This document shows positions 60,821-64,000 of a stretch of DNA of 64,000 nucleotides, one piece after another. This DNA comes from Microbulbifer elongatus (GTDB lineage Bacteria; Pseudomonadota; Gammaproteobacteria; Pseudomonadales; Cellvibrionaceae), in assembly GCF_020524885.1 (NCBI RefSeq), contig NZ_JAIVKJ010000003.1, forward strand, positions 1 through 64,000, given 5' to 3'. The translations under genes and the position numbers were made by a program. A model generated the notes under the pieces. The model did no database searches. It was given only the letters and a program-made list of their open reading frames with translations, and was not told the DNA's origin. The number at the start of each line of letters is the position of its first letter. The first letter of the stretch is position 1.

Positions 60821-61801
60821 ATGAAAAATGTATTTGTAACCGGTGCCGGCGGCTTTATCGGCCGCCACCTGGTGGCGCAATTACTGGAGCAGGGCTGCAA
60901 TGTGATCGCGTTGATGCTGCCCGGCGAGCCTGTACCACAATCCTGGGGCGATCGCGTGCGCACCGTCACCGGGGATGTGCGAAAGCTCGATGCCGTCAGC
61001 GAAGAAATTGGTGCGGTCGACACAATCTTTCACCTGGCGGCGGTGGTGAGCGATTGGGGATCGCGCCAGGAACATGTGGATATCACCGTGCGTGGTACCG
61101 AGCAGGCAATTTTACTGGCGCTCAAGTGGGATGCCCGCTTTGTAGTCACCACTAGTATCGCCGCATTTGCCAGTGCCATGGGCAGTGGCAGGTTGGACGA
61201 GTCAACACCTCGCGGCGTGCCTTCCTCCAGCTACGAGTTCGCCAAACAACAGCAGGAAGATGTCACGCTGCAAGCGGTACGCGAGCGCGGCTTGCATGCG
61301 GTGATTATCCGGCCGGCTAATGTGTATGGCGTCGGCAGTGTGTGGGTCAATCGTTTCCATGAATTCCTGTCCGAGAAAAAACCAGCGCTGATGGGTAGTG
61401 GCGAATGGGACGCGGGCCTGGTACACGTGCGCAACCTGGTTAATGCAATGACCCTGGCTGGTAGCAAAGACGGTATCGGGAGCGGGGAGATCTTTGTGAT
61501 ATCCGACGGCCAGGGAGTGACCTGGAAGCAATATCTCAATGCGCTGTCACAAACGCTGTCTCTACCCCAACCCAAAAGTATTCCCAATGGCGTCGCGCGC
61601 ATACTGGCTCCGGTTCTGGAATTTTTCGGCAAACTATTCGGGCTAAAGAAGGCGCCTCCGGTGACGCGTCTGGCTTATCGCCTGACCGGTGTCGAGAGCA
61701 TCTTTGATGCGAGCAAAGCGCAAAAACTTCTCGGATATCAGCCATCCGTCACGCTTGACGAAGCCATGCAGGAAATTCGTCAAGCTTACTCCAAAGCATA
61801 A
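60821..61801 (+). CDS. NAD-dependent epimerase/dehydratase or 3-beta-HSD-type SDR
   Basis: A 326-residue extended SDR. The NAD motif is VTGAGGFIGRHLVAQLL, the active site has Ser (TTSIAAFAS) and the YxxxK set as SYEFAKQQQE, and RPANVYGVGS is present. The C-terminal half has VRNLVNAMTLAG and a hydrophobic patch (VARILAPVLEFFGKL) as in steroid or isoprenoid 3-beta-hydroxy dehydrogenase-like enzymes, but nucleotide-sugar epimerase is possible. It starts 76 bases after the ADH stop, behind the 10-bp tandem array, with GAGG just upstream. Confidence 0.82.
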   Translation: MKNVFVTGAGGFIGRHLVAQLLEQGCNVIALMLPGEPVPQSWGDRVRTVTGDVRKLDAVSEEIGAVDTIFHLAAVVSDWGSRQEHVDITVRGTEQAILLALKWDARFVVTTSIAAFASAMGSGRLDESTPRGVPSSSYEFAKQQQEDVTLQAVRERGLHAVIIRPANVYGVGSVWVNRFHEFLSEKKPALMGSGEWDAGLVHVRNLVNAMTLAGSKDGIGSGEIFVISDGQGVTWKQYLNALSQTLSLPQPKSIPNGVARILAPVLEFFGKLFGLKKAPPVTRLAYRLTGVESIFDASKAQKLLGYQPSVTLDEAMQEIRQAYSKA

Positions 61802-61838
61802 AAACTGAAGCTCGCCCCGAGCATAAGAGGAAAATATT

Positions 61839-62345
61839 ATGGTACTTCCATTGCCTATTCATCCGCAGGACTCCCTGCTGACCCTGGACACTAGCAAACT
61901 TCCCCTGATCCGAGATGTTTTGCCGGGCGTGCATGTCTATCCCTGTTTCCTGGATGCCGAGAACGGCGTCTGGGTATTGCGCGTGTTGTTTGAGCCGGGC
62001 GTTACCCTACCCAAGCACTTTCATACTGGGGCCGTGCATTTGTATACCATGACAGGCAGCTGGCACTACGTGGAATACCCGGAGCAGCCGCAAACTGCAG
62101 GCAGCTACCTGTACGAGCCGGGTGGTTCCATTCACCAGCTGCACGTTCCGGAAAGCAACACAGAAGTGACCGACACCTTCATGATGGTGACCGGCGCCAA
62201 TATCAATTTCGACGAAAACGACGAGTTCATGAATGTGATGGACGCCGGCTGGATTGAAATGATGATCCGCGAAGCCGCCAAGGCGCAGGGCATAGTGCCC
62301 CGTTATATCAAGCCGGCAGTAGGCGCGGGTTACGCCGACGAGTGA
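61839..62345 (+). CDS. Cupin, 2,4'-dihydroxyacetophenone dioxygenase-like
   Basis: A 168-residue cupin. The metal site includes KHFHTGAVHLYT (His60, His62, His67) and a second His in SIHQLH (His99). The conserved tail TGANINFDENDEFMNVMDAGWIE and the segment YPEQPQTAGSYLYEPGG match the 2,4'-dihydroxyacetophenone dioxygenase family, Fe enzymes that cleave a C-C bond of an aromatic hydroxyketone with O2. The cytoplasmic enzyme is the last gene of the operon before a terminator. AAGAGGAAAAT precedes the ATG. The family match is strong; the true substrate is unknown. Confidence 0.85.
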   Translation: MVLPLPIHPQDSLLTLDTSKLPLIRDVLPGVHVYPCFLDAENGVWVLRVLFEPGVTLPKHFHTGAVHLYTMTGSWHYVEYPEQPQTAGSYLYEPGGSIHQLHVPESNTEVTDTFMMVTGANINFDENDEFMNVMDAGWIEMMIREAAKAQGIVPRYIKPAVGAGYADE

Positions 62346-62400
62346 TCGCCTTGACCTGAAAGCAAGCGTCTTCACACAACTTTCCATACTGTGGTGTATT

Positions 62401-62433
62401 GCGGCCTTTTTACGAAAGGAAGGCCGCCTTTTT
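62401..62433 (+). terminator. Terminator after the cupin gene
   Basis: GCGGCCTT, loop, AAGGCCGC, C, TTTTT. It ends the receptor-ADH-SDR-cupin operon before the next DUF3604 gene. Confidence 0.82.
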
Positions 62434-62493
62434 CACACTTCATTTGCGCAGGCAAATGGCAAATCCGCAAAAATTTAATAACGAGAGAATCGG

Positions 62494-64000
62494 ATGCGAT
62501 TGATTTCTGGTGCCTGCCTACTGGCGCTTGGTCTGGCCGGCTGTGGTGAGCAGGTGGCGAATAACAACGAACTGTCCGGCGGCAAAGCAGAAACGGAACA
62601 GGCGGTAACTGATGGGGCGCACGCGGGGCCGGAGAATAACCCCAGCGAGGCCCGAGCCGCCGGTATCGCTGAACAGGTTTACTTTGGAAATTTTCACGTT
62701 CACACCAGCTATTCCTTCGATGCCCTGACCAACGGCGCCAATACCACACCGGCTGACGCCTACCGCTGGGCCAAGGGCGAAGCCATTCCCGCAGCGGCGG
62801 CTGCCGGGGTGATGCAGATCAAGCGCCCGCTGGATTTCTACGCGGTTTCCGACCACTCGGAATACCTTGGTGTATTCAAAAAAATGCAGGATCCGAATAA
62901 CCCCGCGAGCAAACTGCCGATCGCCAGTGAAATTACTTCCAAGGACAAGAAGGTCGCGTTTGACGCCTACGCACGGGTGTTGGACACCATGTCCCCGGGC
63001 AAGGCAGACCCGGCCCTTGCAGACCCCTCCATCATGAAGCCGATCTGGCGGGAAGTGGTGGATACTGCAGATGAATACAATGAGCCGGGAAAATTCACTA
63101 CCTTTCCCGCGTTTGAATGGACCTCCACACCGGACATGCGAAACCTGCATCGGGTAGTGGTATTCGAATCTTCCAAAGGGGTTCCAGAGCTGCCATTCAG
63201 TACCAACGAATCTGAAGACCCACAAGACCTGTGGAAATACATGGATCGCGCCCGCGCCAACGGTGCCACGTTGCTGGCCATCAGCCACAACGGCAATGCC
63301 AGCGACGGCCTGATGTTCCCTACCGCAACCGCGGACGGCGAGCCGCTGTCGGCGGAGTATATCGAAGCGCGCCTCGCTAATGAGCCGCTGTATGAAGTGA
63401 GCCAGATCAAGGGTTCCTCGGAAACCCATCCGTTGCTGTCGCCGAACGACGAGTTTGCCGGCTTTGAACTGTGGGACTACCTGCTGTCCGCAAGTACCGC
63501 GGCGGTGCCGGAAAAAAAAAAGGGCGGCTACGCACGCCAAGCTTATCTCGATGGATTGTCGATGGCCGCAGACGGACGTGGCAATCCCTACAAATTCGGT
63601 TTGATCGGCGATTCCGATACCCACAATGCAGCGGCCTCGGTGGAAGAAGACAACCACACCGGCAAATTCGCTTTTGAAGCTACACCCGATAAACGCCTCG
63701 ATGGCCCGCTTCCCGGTGACGACATCAACAATCGCCGTGTACGCGAGTTCAGCTCTGGTGGTCTCGCGGCTGTGTGGGCACCGGAAAATACTCGCGAGGC
63801 AATCTACGCGGCGTTGATGCGCAAGGAAACCTATGCAACCTCCGGCACTCGCATGAAACTGCGCTTCTTCGGCGGTTGGGATTTTAGCGATGACACCCTC
63901 AGTAAAGCCGACTGGTTGCAACAGGCCTACGACGCAGGCGTACCCATGGGTGGCGATTTGCCCAGCGCAGGCGGCGGTAAAAAGCCGGTATTCCTGATCA
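62494..64000 (+). CDS. DUF3604 lipoprotein, partial at window end
   Basis: At least 502 codons, with the 3' end beyond the window. ATG 62494 starts a signal with lipobox LAGC; GAGA is a weak ribosome-binding site. The domain motifs are GNFHVHTSYSFDA (His-x-His), AVSDHSEYLG, ISHNGN, GDSDTHNAAAS (Asp-x-His), then VWAPENTREAIYAALMRKETYATSGTRMKL. It is the third DUF3604 in the window and most similar by motif to the one at 35662. A run of ten A at 63512-63521 lies in frame (EKKK). Confidence 0.85.
   Translation, partial: MRLISGACLLALGLAGCGEQVANNNELSGGKAETEQAVTDGAHAGPENNPSEARAAGIAEQVYFGNFHVHTSYSFDALTNGANTTPADAYRWAKGEAIPAAAAAGVMQIKRPLDFYAVSDHSEYLGVFKKMQDPNNPASKLPIASEITSKDKKVAFDAYARVLDTMSPGKADPALADPSIMKPIWREVVDTADEYNEPGKFTTFPAFEWTSTPDMRNLHRVVVFESSKGVPELPFSTNESEDPQDLWKYMDRARANGATLLAISHNGNASDGLMFPTATADGEPLSAEYIEARLANEPLYEVSQIKGSSETHPLLSPNDEFAGFELWDYLLSASTAAVPEKKKGGYARQAYLDGLSMAADGRGNPYKFGLIGDSDTHNAAASVEEDNHTGKFAFEATPDKRLDGPLPGDDINNRRVREFSSGGLAAVWAPENTREAIYAALMRKETYATSGTRMKLRFFGGWDFSDDTLSKADWLQQAYDAGVPMGGDLPSAGGGKKPVFLI

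Noticed and set aside
59579-60880. Antisense ORF with repeated Ile/Pro/Leu-Ser units over the 10-bp repeats
   Set aside because: The repetitive peptide is only the translation of the tandem DNA repeat and the frame is antisense to the ADH gene.
62518-63921. A 467-codon open frame antisense to the third DUF3604 gene
   Set aside because: The plus-strand frame from 62494 has a lipobox and all DUF3604 motifs; the antisense frame is a shadow.
1-64000. tRNA, rRNA and CRISPR arrays
   Set aside because: No cloverleaf with CCA-type acceptor pattern, no rRNA sequence and no spaced direct repeats were seen; the only short tandem array is the 10-bp repeat at 60741.

Overview
The window looks like chromosomal DNA of a marine gammaproteobacterium. 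The mltF-purL neighbourhood, tlyA, nhaA, phhB, a MoxR/DUF58/Bat operon, several secreted sulfatases and a large TonB-dependent receptor fit a Cellvibrionales-type organism such as Microbulbifer. That assignment is inference from gene content; no rRNA or other taxonomic marker is present.

Region 1 (1-3.6 kb) is A+T-rich and reads as the distal end of a chromosomal integron. Small same-strand genes of unknown function are each followed by an attC-like site. Two structural classes of attC alternate strictly, a long one of about 143 bp and a short one of about 90 bp. Sites and genes decay towards the right, with truncated attC sites and frameshifted ORFs, and a bidirectional terminator closes the array. 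No integrase gene lies in the window; it would be expected to the left. Region 2 (3.7-6.4 kb) holds a secreted lipase, a frameshifted SnoaL/NTF2-like gene, a broken small ORF behind a good promoter, and an unrecognised 329-residue protein whose last codons form a terminator.

Region 3 (6.4-33.9 kb) is mainly core genome: a DUF885 lipoprotein, phhB, a DUF1272 protein, tlyA, nhaA, an esterase, an M42-type peptidase, an M1-type peptidase paired with a DUF6702 protein, PepSY-like proteins, mltF and purL. It also has an amidoligase / class I glutamine amidotransferase / YqaA operon, a Tat-exported beta-carbonic anhydrase, an isoquinoline-oxidoreductase-type molybdoenzyme operon with its maturation genes (xdhC, mocA, iorA, iorB), a TfoX-N protein and a CDF transporter.

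Region 4 (34-64 kb) is the most unusual part. It has four sulfatases, three DUF3604 lipoproteins with PHP-like metal motifs and a periplasmic HAD phosphatase-like protein. Between them sit a six-gene MoxR-DUF58-DUF4381-BatA-BatB/C-BatD operon and a divergent octaheme c-type cytochrome/TPR lipoprotein. The region continues with an AraC-type regulator divergent from a TonB receptor-alcohol dehydrogenase-SDR-cupin operon, then a third DUF3604 gene cut by the window end. The simplest reading is outer-membrane uptake of an unknown sulfated, possibly phosphorylated, organic molecule, periplasmic removal of its ester groups, and cytoplasmic oxidation and ring or C-C cleavage by the dehydrogenases and the dihydroxyacetophenone-dioxygenase-like cupin. 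The substrate cannot be read from the sequence.
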